Assembly (NCBI RefSeq): GCF_022095695.1 | Contig: NZ_JAIFZM010000002.1 | Coordinates: forward strand, 310,001-374,000 | DNA: 64,000 bases | Direction of reading: 5' to 3' | Origin: Oceanobacillus jordanicus | GTDB taxonomy: Bacteria > Bacillota > Bacilli > Bacillales > Amphibacillaceae | Shown: one piece after another, positions 26,393-36,180 of the stretch | Layout of the letters: every line of letters starts with the position of its first letter | Position numbering within the stretch: the stretch's first letter is position 1 | Position numbers and translations under genes: made by a program | Notes under the pieces: model-generated | Seen by the model: the letters and a program-made list of their open reading frames with translations, nothing else | Databases searched by the model: none | Told to the model about the DNA's origin: nothing

Positions 26393-27088
26393 TTAAAAAT
26401 CCCTTTTTACTACTCTACTTATCACTAGATTCGCTACAACAAAACCAATGATCCCTAGCATAATTGGTATTATGGTATAAGAAAACAGGTTAGCTCCGAT
26501 CCCACTTTCAAAAGAGGAAGATAAGATTGCGATAATAAGAATAGAAGAAGTAATCGTTGCTGGAACAGAATATTTAATCATCCCAAAAAATAAAGGAATT
26601 AAAGACATTCCAGCACATGCCACTGCTGTAACAATTAAGTGAATTATCTTATCAGCTAAGAGATCTGTCGGTAAAGGTACCGTAATAGGGGCATACATAT
26701 TATTAATCGCGGAAAAACTGGAAAACACAATGATCTCTGACATGATAACAAATAAAAATGTTAACATACTTATAACTAGTACCTTTGCCAAAAGAAGCTT
26801 CTTCCTATTGATTGGATACATGAATAACACCAAGATGGTTTTATTCTTAAACTCTTCGATTATCAAGTTAGAAAGCAATACAGATGCATTGATTACAAAT
26901 GCCGCTACAACTAATAATTCAATCAACCTCATAACATCTTCGGGGCTTGCAAGGAACTCTGTAGCAGCCTCTGAATCTAAACCAAGCAATAAGAGAATCC
27001 CGATAATTCCCACATTTATCAACATAAAATTTAATAAGACACTACCACTATTCATTCTTCTTATTTCCAACTTGATAAGATTAAGCAT
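26393..27088 (-). CDS. ABC-2 type transporter permease
   Basis: The 231-residue product has six hydrophobic segments, as in BcrB/NatB-type ABC-2 permeases (LNFMLINVGIIGILLLLG, LVVAAFVINASVLLSNLI, then RKKLLLAKVLVISMLTFLFVIMSEIIVFS and more). It overlaps the ATPase gene by 8 bases and is the last gene of a regulator-sensor-ATPase-permease operon. Such cassettes usually export peptide antibiotics or confer bacitracin/lantibiotic resistance; substrate unproven. Confidence 0.85.
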   Translation of the reverse strand: MLNLIKLEIRRMNSGSVLLNFMLINVGIIGILLLLGLDSEAATEFLASPEDVMRLIELLVVAAFVINASVLLSNLIIEEFKNKTILVLFMYPINRKKLLLAKVLVISMLTFLFVIMSEIIVFSSFSAINNMYAPITVPLPTDLLADKIIHLIVTAVACAGMSLIPLFFGMIKYSVPATITSSILIIAILSSSFESGIGANLFSYTIIPIMLGIIGFVVANLVISRVVKRDF

Positions 27089-28007
27089 GGTTATTGCCTC
27101 CTCCTATTCGTTGTAAGAAATATTCTTCAAGTGATTGATTTTTCTTCTTTATAGCACCAATTTCTATCTCGTTGCGAACCATAGCCTGGATAATGTCATT
27201 TTGAGAAAGATGATGATCATAGATTTTTATTAAACCCTCTTTTTCTATCACTCGGAAGTTAACCAGTTTCAATTCATTTTCCAGAACAAAAGCAGCTTTT
27301 GAATAGTTGGTTACAAATAACTCCGTATGATCTGTATGTTTGCTGCGGATCTTATCCATTGAAGCCTCTTCTATCAGTTTGCCTTCACGGATCACACCTA
27401 TTGTATCGGCAATTTGCTCGATTTCCCCAAGAATATGGCTAGAGATCAACAGGGTAATTCCGTATTGTCTGCTGAGCTTCAAAAACAAATCGCGTAATTC
27501 GTGCATCCCAACAGGGTCTAATCCATTCACTGGTTCATCTAATATAAGTAAATCTGGTTTCGTTATGATTGCTCTTGCAATACCGAGCCTTTGTTTCATA
27601 CCAAGCGAAAACTCTTTCACGGGTTTTTCTTCAATGTTGACTAAATTTACTAGCTTCAATGCCTCAGGAATAGCCTTTTTATTATAGTACCCCATGTATT
27701 CGCAATGCAGCTCTAGGTTTTTTTTAGCAGAGAGTTTTTCATAAAAAATGGGGTATTCAATAATGCTTCCCATTCTTTTTAATAGTTCATAAGAGGTGGA
27801 GTGTAATTTTTCTCCTAATACCTCTATTTCTCCTCCTGTTGGATTAACAAGATTGGTTATCATTTTCATAATCGTTGTTTTCCCTGCACCGTTTGGGCCA
27901 AGAAAACCATAAATCTCACCACGTCGGACATTCATATTTATATCTGAAACAACTTCTTCCTTCTTATAAGCCTTTGTTAACTGGTAGGTTCTAAGAATAT
28001 AGGTCAT
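27081..28007 (-). CDS. ABC transporter ATP-binding protein (BcrA-like)
   Basis: The 308-residue ATPase has Walker A GPNGAGKT, Q-loop region, the signature EFSLGMKQRLGIA, Walker B LLILDEP and the switch histidine ISSHIL. The C-terminal 90 residues form the extra domain usual for BcrA/NatA-type antibiotic exporters. It pairs with the permease encoded downstream (overlap 8 bases) and is preceded by the two-component genes. Confidence 0.94.
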   Translation of the reverse strand: MTYILRTYQLTKAYKKEEVVSDINMNVRRGEIYGFLGPNGAGKTTIMKMITNLVNPTGGEIEVLGEKLHSTSYELLKRMGSIIEYPIFYEKLSAKKNLELHCEYMGYYNKKAIPEALKLVNLVNIEEKPVKEFSLGMKQRLGIARAIITKPDLLILDEPVNGLDPVGMHELRDLFLKLSRQYGITLLISSHILGEIEQIADTIGVIREGKLIEEASMDKIRSKHTDHTELFVTNYSKAAFVLENELKLVNFRVIEKEGLIKIYDHHLSQNDIIQAMVRNEIEIGAIKKKNQSLEEYFLQRIGGGNNHA

Positions 28008-28091
28008 ACAACAACTTCCTTTCTTAACGTAACTTCACTATATCAAAGGAAACTGTCGTTTTTATTACTGAATCCTTACTATTTTCTTAAG

Positions 28092-29018
28092 TTATTTTTT
28101 GAATTTAATTGTGAAGACCGTCTGCTTAAAAGGAACGCTGGAAAATTCAATATGCCCGTGCATCCGTTCCGTTAATCGTTTTGCAATGGTTAGCCCTAGG
28201 CCACTTCCTTCTACGGAAGAGCTTCTTGAATCCTCCAAGGTGTACAATCGTTCAAAGATTTGGTTCGTTTCTGTTTCTTTTATCCCTTTTCCTCTATCCA
28301 AAATGTCGATAAACACATGCTCGCTATCTTGACGCAAGGTTAGGCCGACTACTTTTCCGTCCTTCCCATATCGAATGGCATTTGATAATAAATTCTCCAA
28401 AACACGGGTAATGGCATCTGCATCTGCATAAAGAAAAATAGACTCCTTTGGTATATCAATTAATACGTCAAAGCCTTTGGTGGTTAACGTATCATAATAG
28501 ACGAGTATTGTTTTTCTGCATACCTCATTTATATGTATCTTACTCATTTCCAGCTGCCAGTCATCTGATTCAAGCTTTGCTAAATCAAAAAATTTATTCA
28601 TTAGACTGGCTACTTCAATTACTTTTTCATTCACCGTGGCCAAAAGAGCAGCTCGTTCTTCAGGAGTGATCTCCTTATTATGCTGTATTGTCTCAATATA
28701 TCCTAAAATAACAGTAAGTGGTGTCTTTAAGTCATGTGAAACATTTGTAAGCATGCGATTCATTGACGTTCTCACACGAGCAACTTCAGCCGTGTATTCC
28801 TGATGGTAATCAAGCAAATAATTAATTTCAATTAACAGCTCTCTTATCTGCTTTTTATCAGTAAATAATAACAACCGTTCAGCTGACTCATCCGAAATAA
28901 TACTGTTCAGCTTTTTAGAAATATACGAGAGATTTTGGTTGATTTGCTTCTTTACTCTATAAAACCGATAAACTATTAATAACAGGAGAAGTAGAAGAAC
29001 AGATAAAGCATATATCAT
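28092..29018 (-). CDS. Sensor histidine kinase
   Basis: The 308-residue kinase has one N-terminal membrane segment (IYALSVLLLLLLLIVYRFY), an H-box NVSHDLKTPLTVILGY, N-box ENLLSNAIRYGKDG, G1 DRGKGI and G2 GSGLGLTIAKRL. With only one short segment it probably senses at the membrane or through its ABC transporter, as BceS-like kinases do. I start it at ATG 29018 (GGAGA 7 bases upstream), which overlaps the response regulator stop as ATGA; 29051 is a longer alternative. Confidence 0.92.
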   Translation of the reverse strand: MIYALSVLLLLLLLIVYRFYRVKKQINQNLSYISKKLNSIISDESAERLLLFTDKKQIRELLIEINYLLDYHQEYTAEVARVRTSMNRMLTNVSHDLKTPLTVILGYIETIQHNKEITPEERAALLATVNEKVIEVASLMNKFFDLAKLESDDWQLEMSKIHINEVCRKTILVYYDTLTTKGFDVLIDIPKESIFLYADADAITRVLENLLSNAIRYGKDGKVVGLTLRQDSEHVFIDILDRGKGIKETETNQIFERLYTLEDSRSSSVEGSGLGLTIAKRLTERMHGHIEFSSVPFKQTVFTIKFKK

Positions 29019-29716
29019 GGGTTTATCTCCATTTTGTAACCAATCCCCCATATTGTCTTTATGTGTTTAGGGGAAGAAGGATCATCTTCAATTTTTCCCC
29101 TAAGTCTACGAATATGGACGTTTATAACATTATCATCTCCGTAATACGTTTCCCTCCATACACTTTCAAAAAGTTGACCTTTCGTAAATACTTGGTTTGG
29201 ATTCGTCGCTAGTAAACGCAATATCTGAAATTCCTTTGCAGTCAAATTCATTTCCTCTCCATTTTTTAATACGGAAAAGTTATTCAGATTGATTTCAAGA
29301 TTAGACACCTTCACTACCTGATCATGATTATCCGGGTTCGATTGACTATATTGCGTTGATCGCCGTAATGCAGCCTTGACCCTGGCTGTCATTTCTATAA
29401 GCGAAAACGGTTTTCCTATATAATCATCTGCCCCAAAACCAAGTCCAAGGGCTTTATCAAGATCGCTATCTTTAGCAGACATAATCAAGATAGGGAGCAG
29501 GCTGTCCTTCCTGATATCCTGTAAAATATCTAATCCGTTAGAAGAAGGTAACATTAAATCAAGTATCACCAAATCAAATACTTCTCCTGAAAAGAGTTTC
29601 ATTGCTTCTTCGCCATCAAATGCCGATGTGATCCTAAATCCTTCTTTTTTTAAATGGTTCGAAACCATTTCATGGATTTGCTTATCATCTTCAACGAGCA
29701 ATATTGATTCACCCAT
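29015..29716 (-). CDS. OmpR-family response regulator
   Basis: The 233-residue regulator has a receiver domain (LLVEDD, phospho-acceptor in VILDLMLPSSNG, Lys in DYIGKPF) and a C-terminal OmpR winged helix (NLTAKEFQILRLL..VWRETYYGDDNVINVHIRRLRGKI). It is the first gene of the minus-strand operon RR-HK-ABC-permease and probably activates that operon on antibiotic stress. Confidence 0.95.
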   Translation of the reverse strand: MGESILLVEDDKQIHEMVSNHLKKEGFRITSAFDGEEAMKLFSGEVFDLVILDLMLPSSNGLDILQDIRKDSLLPILIMSAKDSDLDKALGLGFGADDYIGKPFSLIEMTARVKAALRRSTQYSQSNPDNHDQVVKVSNLEINLNNFSVLKNGEEMNLTAKEFQILRLLATNPNQVFTKGQLFESVWRETYYGDDNVINVHIRRLRGKIEDDPSSPKHIKTIWGIGYKMEINP

Positions 29717-29881
29717 GTCTTCACTTCTTTCTATATAGAGATATGGTTTACTATTAACGGAGGCAGGAAGGAGGTAGAGTTAGAGGGTAGTCAATTGCCT
29801 AGTAGAAGCAAAAGTTCTTGAGGGATATATAGAAGGAGGACTGATTTAGGTACTCCTATTATCAGAGCACATCGCCTCCTG

Positions 29882-30844
29882 CTATTCACACACAATTACC
29901 TGCCGTGAGAAAAGCTTCTTTACCCCCTTATGAGCAACACATCGATCGACTATCTTAAAACCAGCCATCAATATCATCTCGTCCATGTCTTCGATTGTAA
30001 GAATCACGACTCTCTTCGCTATTCTTTTTGCGTGCTTGATAATAACGAACTGCTCTTCCGGAGTAGCACTGGAGTAAATGTTGTAAGGCATATCAATGAT
30101 TGCCACATCATAATGGCCTTCTTCCTCGGCAATATCTTGTACTTTCACTCGTCCGTCATAGTTAAAATAAGAGATATTTTCCCTGGATCCCTTTACTACT
30201 AATGGATTGCGGTCAGAACCAACAATCTGGATCCCCATGGAGAGTGCTTCGACAAGTACCGTTCCTATTCCACAGCAAGGATCGATTACGCGGACACCTG
30301 ATGGGTATGGAACTGCTATATTTACAACAGCTCTGGCCAAACGTGTGCTTATTGCAGTCGAGTATTCTTGAGGTTTCTTCACATGATGGAGCCATACGGA
30401 CTCGCTTTCTTGGTAAGTCCCAAAGTACCACCGCCCTTTAAACGGTACAATACCGAAAAGGATATCAGGATTTTTCATCTGCGCCTCTCCGATGATATTC
30501 CATCCAATCTCTTTTTCAATAATCCGACGTTCTGCATATTCTATTTTTTGTTCATTGGATAGGTCATTTATTTTTATGTAGAGTACCTTAAAGGTTTGGT
30601 CACTAAGCTCGATTTGATGAACCTGTTTAGCGATTTCCTGAACAGATTTGCCAGAGAAAAGAATTGAGAGTCTTCCCTTTATAAATGGACTCCTGCTAGG
30701 ATCGATGTTTCTTGTGCTTTTTATCAGGTTATCAGCTTCTTCTCCGAAGAGAGCCCTTTGTTCTAATGCACTGAGAGATTTTTCTTCGAGACCATGTGTG
30801 CAGGTGTATATGTATTCTGATGTTTGCGAGTTAAGTTTTGTCAT
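29882..30844 (-). CDS. Trm11-like SAM-dependent RNA methyltransferase
   Basis: The protein (320 residues from ATG 30844; 345 from 30919, neither with a good ribosome site) has an N-terminal THUMP-like region and a C-terminal class I methyltransferase: RVIDPCCGIGTVLVEAL (SAM motif I), VGSDRNPLVV (motif II) and the catalytic NPPY-type motif as DMPYNIYS. This is the COG1041/Trm11-TrmG10 pattern of N2-methylguanosine tRNA methyltransferases. Asp-Met-Pro-Tyr instead of Asn/Asp-Pro-Pro-Tyr is unusual. Monocistronic. Confidence 0.8.
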   Translation of the reverse strand: MTKLNSQTSEYIYTCTHGLEEKSLSALEQRALFGEEADNLIKSTRNIDPSRSPFIKGRLSILFSGKSVQEIAKQVHQIELSDQTFKVLYIKINDLSNEQKIEYAERRIIEKEIGWNIIGEAQMKNPDILFGIVPFKGRWYFGTYQESESVWLHHVKKPQEYSTAISTRLARAVVNIAVPYPSGVRVIDPCCGIGTVLVEALSMGIQIVGSDRNPLVVKGSRENISYFNYDGRVKVQDIAEEEGHYDVAIIDMPYNIYSSATPEEQFVIIKHAKRIAKRVVILTIEDMDEMILMAGFKIVDRCVAHKGVKKLFSRQVIVCE

Positions 30845-31065
30845 AATTTGTGTATTAGCCCTTCTTCGATCAATAATCAATCCATTACTATTCAATCTAT
30901 TATATCTTATATAAACCATTATAACGAAAAAAGTAATAGGTTATGTAAAGATGTCGCTCCGCTCGTTTGCGAATGCATGAAAGTTACCGACAGCTTCCAG
31001 CATATAAAATAGAAGTTTCAGATAAAAAGGGTTGAAATTGTAAGGGGTTTCAAATATAATTTACT

Positions 31066-31090
31066 TAAACCGATTTACTAAACCGGTTTA
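31066..31090 (+). promoter_or_regulatory. Two tandem LacI-type operators
   Basis: TAAACCGATTTA (31066-31077) and TAAACCGGTTTA (31079-31090) lie 13 bases apart, centre to centre, just upstream of the LacI-family gene; the second is a perfect palindrome with the CG centre typical of LacI-family sites. Autoregulation and control of the whole sugar-acid operon is the likely role. Confidence 0.75.
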
Positions 31091-31113
31091 CTACATACAT
31101 GGAGGGGGCATTT

Positions 31114-32127
31114 ATGAAAAAATCTACGATGGCTGATGTTGCAAAGTTAGCAGGAATTTCTAAAAGTACGGTATCACAGTATATAAATAATCGTTTTACA
31201 TATATGTCGGAGCCTACAAAAGAACGGATTAAGAATGCCATCGAAGAGCTCCAGTATGTGCCGAACTTTACCGCTAAAAGTCTGAAACAAAAGAAGACTC
31301 GGACGATCGGTGTTATCGTCGCAAATATTTTACATTCTTTCACCACGGAAGTTATTCGTGCTATAGAAGATGAATGTGAGCGAAACAATTTTCAACTCAT
31401 TGTTTGTAATGCAGACGACAATTCAGCAAAAGAAAGAAAGTACATTGATATTTTATTAGCTAAGCAAGTAGATGGTTTAATCATTTTTCCGACTACAGGC
31501 AATTTTGATTACTATCAGTATTTAAAGGAATTGCAATTCCCGGTCGTTTTCATAGATAGAAAGGTAGATGGAAATATATATCCAACCTTCTTGTTAGATA
31601 ATGATGCAGCAGCAGAAATTGCAGTAGAGTCCTTTTATCAAAATGGGATACAAGAAGCAGGTATTGTATTACCGCCTCTAAAGAAAAACATGACACCACG
31701 TGAAGAACGACTAGAAGGATTTAGGAAAGCATTAGCCAGGAGAGGTATTCAACTCAAAGAAGATTGGATTGTAGAAGGGAATAGCCAAAAAGTCTCCGAG
31801 CATCTAAAAACGTTATATAGAAATAATGATTTGCCTAAAGGGTTCTTTACAGTGAATGATGTTTCTTTAATAGAGTTACTAAAATTTCTAAAAAGTAAGC
31901 GCTTAAAAATACCACGTGATATAAATGTGATCACGATTGATTTCTCTGTTTATTTGGATTTATTGAATCCACCTATCACGATAATAAAACAACCAACTGT
32001 AGAAATAGGTGTTGAAGCAGCAAGTTGTTTACTGAAAGAGATTCAGGAAGAAGAACGGAAACAAGAATATGAATTAAGAAGATTCACCCCAGTTACCCAC
32101 ATAGAAAGCGAACAGATAAAGAAGTAA
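31114..32127 (+). CDS. LacI family transcriptional regulator (KdgR-like)
   Basis: The 337-residue repressor starts with a LacI helix-turn-helix (STMADVAKLAGISKSTVSQYINNR) and hinge (YVPNFTAKSLKQKKTRTIGVIV), then a ribose-binding-like sensor domain. I use ATG 31114 with GGAGGGGGC upstream; 31099 is an upstream in-frame ATG overlapping that site. It heads the sugar-acid operon and two palindromes in front of it look like its own operators. The effector is probably a keto-deoxy sugar acid such as KDG (inference from neighbours). Confidence 0.93.
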   Translation: MKKSTMADVAKLAGISKSTVSQYINNRFTYMSEPTKERIKNAIEELQYVPNFTAKSLKQKKTRTIGVIVANILHSFTTEVIRAIEDECERNNFQLIVCNADDNSAKERKYIDILLAKQVDGLIIFPTTGNFDYYQYLKELQFPVVFIDRKVDGNIYPTFLLDNDAAAEIAVESFYQNGIQEAGIVLPPLKKNMTPREERLEGFRKALARRGIQLKEDWIVEGNSQKVSEHLKTLYRNNDLPKGFFTVNDVSLIELLKFLKSKRLKIPRDINVITIDFSVYLDLLNPPITIIKQPTVEIGVEAASCLLKEIQEEERKQEYELRRFTPVTHIESEQIKK

Positions 32128-32139
32128 GCTTGCTTGTTT

Positions 32140-32155
32140 TTGCAAGCGATTGCAA
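32140..32155 (+). promoter_or_regulatory. CcpA catabolite-responsive element (cre)
   Basis: TTGCAAGCGATTGCAA matches the cre consensus WTGNAANCGNWNNCA at every fixed position. It lies between the LacI gene and the Ldh-family gene, so CcpA bound here would act as a roadblock for the catabolic genes downstream while leaving the regulator expressed. Confidence 0.75.
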
Positions 32156-32244
32156 TTATAGTAATAGGCTTTCACTCGAATAAGGTTTGGAAAGGAAATA
32201 CAAAAATATAAGGTTATAACCGTAATCTGGATTAGCAGGCATCG

Positions 32245-33255
32245 ATGAGCACAGTAACAGTACAAGCAGAAGAAGTTAAACGTCTGGTAGTAGCTAAATT
32301 GGAACAAGCAGGCTTAGAGAATGACCATGCAGAAAAAGTAGCTAGCATTTTAATCCATGCAGATCTAAGAGGTGTGAGTTCTCATGGTGTCTTAAGAACA
32401 GAACACTATATTAATAGACTAAATGAAGGTGGATTGAATAAAGCTCCGAACATTTCAGTCAACAAAACGGGTCCGGTTACTGCTGTCGTAGATGGTGATA
32501 ATGGGTTTGGACATGTCATTGCAGATAAGGCAATGGAAGTAGCGATTGAATCCGCAAAAGAAAATGGGGTTGGAATGGTTACAGCAATGAACAGTAGCCA
32601 TTGCGGGGCCTTAAGCTATTTTGTAAACAGGGCAGCTGAAGAACAGTTGATTGGGATTGCGATGACACATACCGATAAAATTGTTGTTCCATTTGGTGGG
32701 AAGAAGCCTTTCTTAGGTACAAACCCAATAGCCTATGGAGTTCCAGCAAAAAAGAAAAAGCCGTTCATACTAGATATGGCAACTTCTACAGTAGCGCTAG
32801 GGAAGATTTTACAATTTAAAGAAGAAGGCAAAGATATTCCGGCAGGCTGGGGTGTTGATGCTGAGGGGAATACTGTCACAGATCCTTCTAAAGTAGAAGC
32901 ACTAAGCCCATTTGGTGGGCCTAAAGGCTATGGCCTTTCCTTAATTGTTGATATATTTTCTGGATTATTAGCGGGTGCTGCTTTTGGTCCACACGTTAAT
33001 AAAATGTACGGGGATTTAGATAAGTACCGACATTTAGGGCATTATTTCTGTGTGATCAATCCATCCTATTTTACGGATAAAGATAGTTTTCTAGAAAATA
33101 TGGACCAAATGATTGATGAACTGCATAACGCAAGTCCTGCAGAAGGATTTGATAAGGTTCTTATCCCAGGAGAAATTGAACAGCTTAATGAGGAAAAGAA
33201 TCGAAAAGAAGGGGTTACGATTGCTGCATCTGTTTATGAGTATCTAGCAAATTAA
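32245..33255 (+). CDS. Ldh family oxidoreductase (YiaK/AllD-like)
   Basis: The 336-residue protein belongs to the malate/L-lactate dehydrogenase-2 (LDH2) family: [19 protein letters not shown] with the conserved His, [48 protein letters not shown] and [17 protein letters not shown]. Known members reduce 2,3-diketo-L-gulonate (YiaK) or oxidise ureidoglycolate (AllD). Adjacent TRAP transporter genes recall the yiaK-yiaMNO arrangement. The ribosome binding site is weak (GCAGG). Confidence 0.87.
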   Translation: MSTVTVQAEEVKRLVVAKLEQAGLENDHAEKVASILIHADLRGVSSHGVLRTEHYINRLNEGGLNKAPNISVNKTGPVTAVVDGDNGFGHVIADKAMEVAIESAKENGVGMVTAMNSSHCGALSYFVNRAAEEQLIGIAMTHTDKIVVPFGGKKPFLGTNPIAYGVPAKKKKPFILDMATSTVALGKILQFKEEGKDIPAGWGVDAEGNTVTDPSKVEALSPFGGPKGYGLSLIVDIFSGLLAGAAFGPHVNKMYGDLDKYRHLGHYFCVINPSYFTDKDSFLENMDQMIDELHNASPAEGFDKVLIPGEIEQLNEEKNRKEGVTIAASVYEYLAN

Positions 33256-33274
33256 AAAAGGGGAGAGAGTTATC

Positions 33275-34267
33275 ATGAAGAAGATGAAATTAACGATCAT
33301 ATTATCTGCAATTGTATTGTTTCTGGCAGCATGTGGGTCAGATGAGGCTAGTGGTGGAAATGGGGATACCATCGAGTGGAAATTAGGCCATTTATCTGAT
33401 GAAAACCATATTTGGCATAAAACAGCCGAAGAATTTGCAAGTCTAGTAAACGAAAAGACCAGTGGTGAGATTGAAATAGAGATTTATCCGAATAATTCAT
33501 TAGGTGGCGAAACAGATACGATTAATTCCATTCAGGCGGGCACAGCAGATTTAGTTATCTCAGGGGAAACTCTACAAAACTGGGCACCAAAAGCCGCGCT
33601 ATTGGCAGCACCGTATGCTTTTAGAGATTTAGATCACGTTACTTCCGTGGTAGAAGGGGAGATTGGGCAGGAAATTGAAGATCAGATTAAAGAAGAAGCA
33701 GGGCTGACTCCACTTTACTATCATACACGTGCACCGAGAAACCTAACTTCTAAAGAACCAATTAAATCTCCTGCAGACTTAAGTGGCTTTAGTATGCGTG
33801 TACCAAACGTTCCATTATTTTTAGATACATGGGAAGCTGCAGGAGCGAACCCTCAAGTAATGGACTTTAATGAAGTTTTCACAGGAATTCAGCAAGGGGT
33901 TATTGATGGTCAAGAGAACCCTGTTGATTTAATCCAAAGCGGTGGACTTTATGAAGTACAGCAATATGTAAATAGAACGGAGCATGTTCATTCATGGATT
34001 TATGTATTAGTAGGAAATGAGCAGCTTGAAGCGTTGAATGATGAACAACGAGATGCAGTTCTTGAGGCAGCCGAAGAGGCACAGAAGATCGGAGAAGAGC
34101 TTTACCAAGAAGAAATCGAACAGATTGAAGGCGAATTAACTGACAATGGCATGGAATTTGTTGACGTTGATCAAGAAGCCTTTAGAGAGGTTATGATCCC
34201 AGCGGTAGAAAAATCGTTATCAGATGAACAGCTAGATCTCTATAATCGGATTTTAGAAGTTGAGTAG
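33275..34267 (+). CDS. dctP: TRAP transporter substrate-binding lipoprotein DctP
   Basis: The 330-residue protein has a lipoprotein signal (MKKMKLTIILSAIVLFLAAC, lipobox LAAC) and the DctP/SBP7 fold with RVPNVPLFLDTWEAAGANPQVMDFNEVFTGIQQGVIDGQENP, containing the arginine that salt-bridges the carboxylate of the ligand. It delivers a sugar acid to the DctQM permease encoded next. A hairpin in the 129-base gap to DctQ (TACCTT/AAGGTA near 34314-34328, with a larger imperfect stem) may keep its expression above that of the permease. Confidence 0.94.
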   Translation: MKKMKLTIILSAIVLFLAACGSDEASGGNGDTIEWKLGHLSDENHIWHKTAEEFASLVNEKTSGEIEIEIYPNNSLGGETDTINSIQAGTADLVISGETLQNWAPKAALLAAPYAFRDLDHVTSVVEGEIGQEIEDQIKEEAGLTPLYYHTRAPRNLTSKEPIKSPADLSGFSMRVPNVPLFLDTWEAAGANPQVMDFNEVFTGIQQGVIDGQENPVDLIQSGGLYEVQQYVNRTEHVHSWIYVLVGNEQLEALNDEQRDAVLEAAEEAQKIGEELYQEEIEQIEGELTDNGMEFVDVDQEAFREVMIPAVEKSLSDEQLDLYNRILEVE

Positions 34268-34411
34268 ACATTAATAGACGGACCCAATCAAAAAATGAAG
34301 GGCTGGCCTTCTTTACCTTGAGAAGGTAGGACGGGCAGCTCTTATTGCTTTATTGACAAAGGGATATAAAAAAGAGGTGGCTTTTTTTATGAAGGGATGG
34401 TGCAGGAGGAA

Positions 34412-34894
34412 ATGACCAAGCTTATTGAGCGATTACTCGGATTTCTAACAATCGTTAGTTTTATAGGCGTTATTAGTGCAGTGGTTGTCCAAATTATGGC
34501 TAGATATTTGCCATATAACGCAGTATGGACAGAAGAATTAACGCGATATTTCTTCATCTTTACAATATGCTTTGGTGCTCCACTAGGGTTGTTAAAAGGG
34601 GAATATATAAACGTTGACGTTATTTTAAAAAGAATACCACTAAAAATCCGTAAATATTACGAGATTGTCATCTATTTACTTATTTTAGCTTTGAGTGTGG
34701 TTTTAGTGATGGAAGGCCTCACATTCACCGAAATTGGTGCAAATCAATTATCTGCCACGATGAACTTCCCGATGTCGTATATACATGCAGGGTTTGTCAT
34801 TTTGGGTGTGTTTTTGGCATACTTTTCTACCATTCAAATCATCCGCCTGTTAAAGAATCAATATAATTTTGAACAGGGTTACGAGGAGGAATAA
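34412..34894 (+). CDS. dctQ: TRAP transporter small permease DctQ
   Basis: A 160-residue membrane protein with four transmembrane segments, typical of DctQ (RYLPYNAVWTEELTRYFFIF, a long GLLKGEYINVDVI loop). I start it at ATG 34412. Its start overlaps, as ATGA, the stop of an 8-codon mini-ORF (34389-34415, MKGWCRRK) that has its own AGAGGTGG site and contains AGGAGG just before ATG 34412; ATG 34397 is a longer in-frame alternative. Confidence 0.88.
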   Translation: MTKLIERLLGFLTIVSFIGVISAVVVQIMARYLPYNAVWTEELTRYFFIFTICFGAPLGLLKGEYINVDVILKRIPLKIRKYYEIVIYLLILALSVVLVMEGLTFTEIGANQLSATMNFPMSYIHAGFVILGVFLAYFSTIQIIRLLKNQYNFEQGYEEE

Positions 34895-34896
34895 TT

Positions 34897-36168
34897 ATGG
34901 CAGCATTATTATTTGGATCATTTATAGTCTTAATCTTCCTAGGAATCCCTGTTGCCTTCAGCTTAGGGTTAGCCTCTCTTCTTTATTTAGTTATAGGGGA
35001 TATTCCGTTAACGATTATACCTCAACGTATGTTTGGTGGTTTAAATTCCTTTACACTCCTCTGTATACCAGGCTTTATTCTTGCTGGTAATTTAATGAAC
35101 GCAGGAGGTATTACGGATAGGATTATACATTTTGCAAATAGCATATTAGGACATATTCGTGGAGGACTTGGCCTAGCGAATGTTGGGGCATCGATGGGGT
35201 TTTCCGGGATTTCTGGTACGGCATTAGCTGATACAGCGAGTATTGGTTCTGTTATGATCCCGTCTATGAAAAAGCAAGGGTATGGCGCAGGATTCTCTGC
35301 GGCGGTTACAGCATCTTCATCCGTTGTTGGTCCCATTATCCCGCCGTCTCTACCGATGATTATGGTCGGTACGCTAGCAGCACTTTCCATTGGTGATTTG
35401 TTTGCAGCAGGTATTATACCAGGTCTGTTACTAGGCCTCGGATTGATGATCCCAACCTACTTGATCTCCGTAAAAAGAGGTTATCCAAAAGGAAAAAGAA
35501 GTACTTTAAAAGAAATTTGGACGAGTTTTAGTGGAGCTTTTTGGGCCCTGTTTATGACAATCATTATTTTGTATGGAATTCTAGGTGGTTATTTCACACC
35601 AACAGAAGCATCTATTATTGCAGTTCTTTATGCTGTTGTGGTCGGATTGTTAGTGTATAAGGAGTTGAAAGTGAAAGATTTACCATCAATCATCTTAAAG
35701 TCAATGGTAAGCGCGGCTTCTATCATGTTATTAGTAGGTTTTGCTAACCTATTTGGTTGGATTATGACAAGAGAGCAAATCCCCCAACTAATAGCAGATT
35801 CCATTTTAGGATTTTCAACTAACTCTGTCGTCGTGATATTACTGATTATCTTACTACTATTATTCGTGGGTACATTTATGGAAACTATTGCAGCACTTGT
35901 AATCTTATTTCCAGTATTATTACCGGTTGCAACGCAAATTGGAATGGACCCAATTCAATTTGGTGTAGTGATGGTTCTAACATTAGTAATCGGCTTAATG
36001 ACACCGCCTGTTGGTGTATGTCTCTTTGTTGCATCCCAAATAGGTAGAGTCACCATGGGGAAAGTGGTACGAGAGCTCGTTCCATTCTTTGGTATTGCCC
36101 TTCTCGTGCTATTACTTGTCGCATTTGTCCCACAAATAACGTTATTTTTACCAAATCTTTTTGAATAG
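34897..36168 (+). CDS. dctM: TRAP transporter large permease DctM
   Basis: The 423-residue protein has about 12 membrane segments and DctM/SiaM signatures: FLGIPVAFSLGLAS, SFTLLCIPGFILAGNLMNAGGIT, GFSGISGTALADTASIGSVMIPSMKKQGY, SSSVVGPIIPPSLPMI. It forms the sodium-driven translocation unit with DctQ, whose gene ends 2 bases upstream. It is expected to import a sugar acid. Confidence 0.96.
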   Translation: MAALLFGSFIVLIFLGIPVAFSLGLASLLYLVIGDIPLTIIPQRMFGGLNSFTLLCIPGFILAGNLMNAGGITDRIIHFANSILGHIRGGLGLANVGASMGFSGISGTALADTASIGSVMIPSMKKQGYGAGFSAAVTASSSVVGPIIPPSLPMIMVGTLAALSIGDLFAAGIIPGLLLGLGLMIPTYLISVKRGYPKGKRSTLKEIWTSFSGAFWALFMTIIILYGILGGYFTPTEASIIAVLYAVVVGLLVYKELKVKDLPSIILKSMVSAASIMLLVGFANLFGWIMTREQIPQLIADSILGFSTNSVVVILLIILLLLFVGTFMETIAALVILFPVLLPVATQIGMDPIQFGVVMVLTLVIGLMTPPVGVCLFVASQIGRVTMGKVVRELVPFFGIALLVLLLVAFVPQITLFLPNLFE

Positions 36169-36180
36169 AGGTGGATTGAC

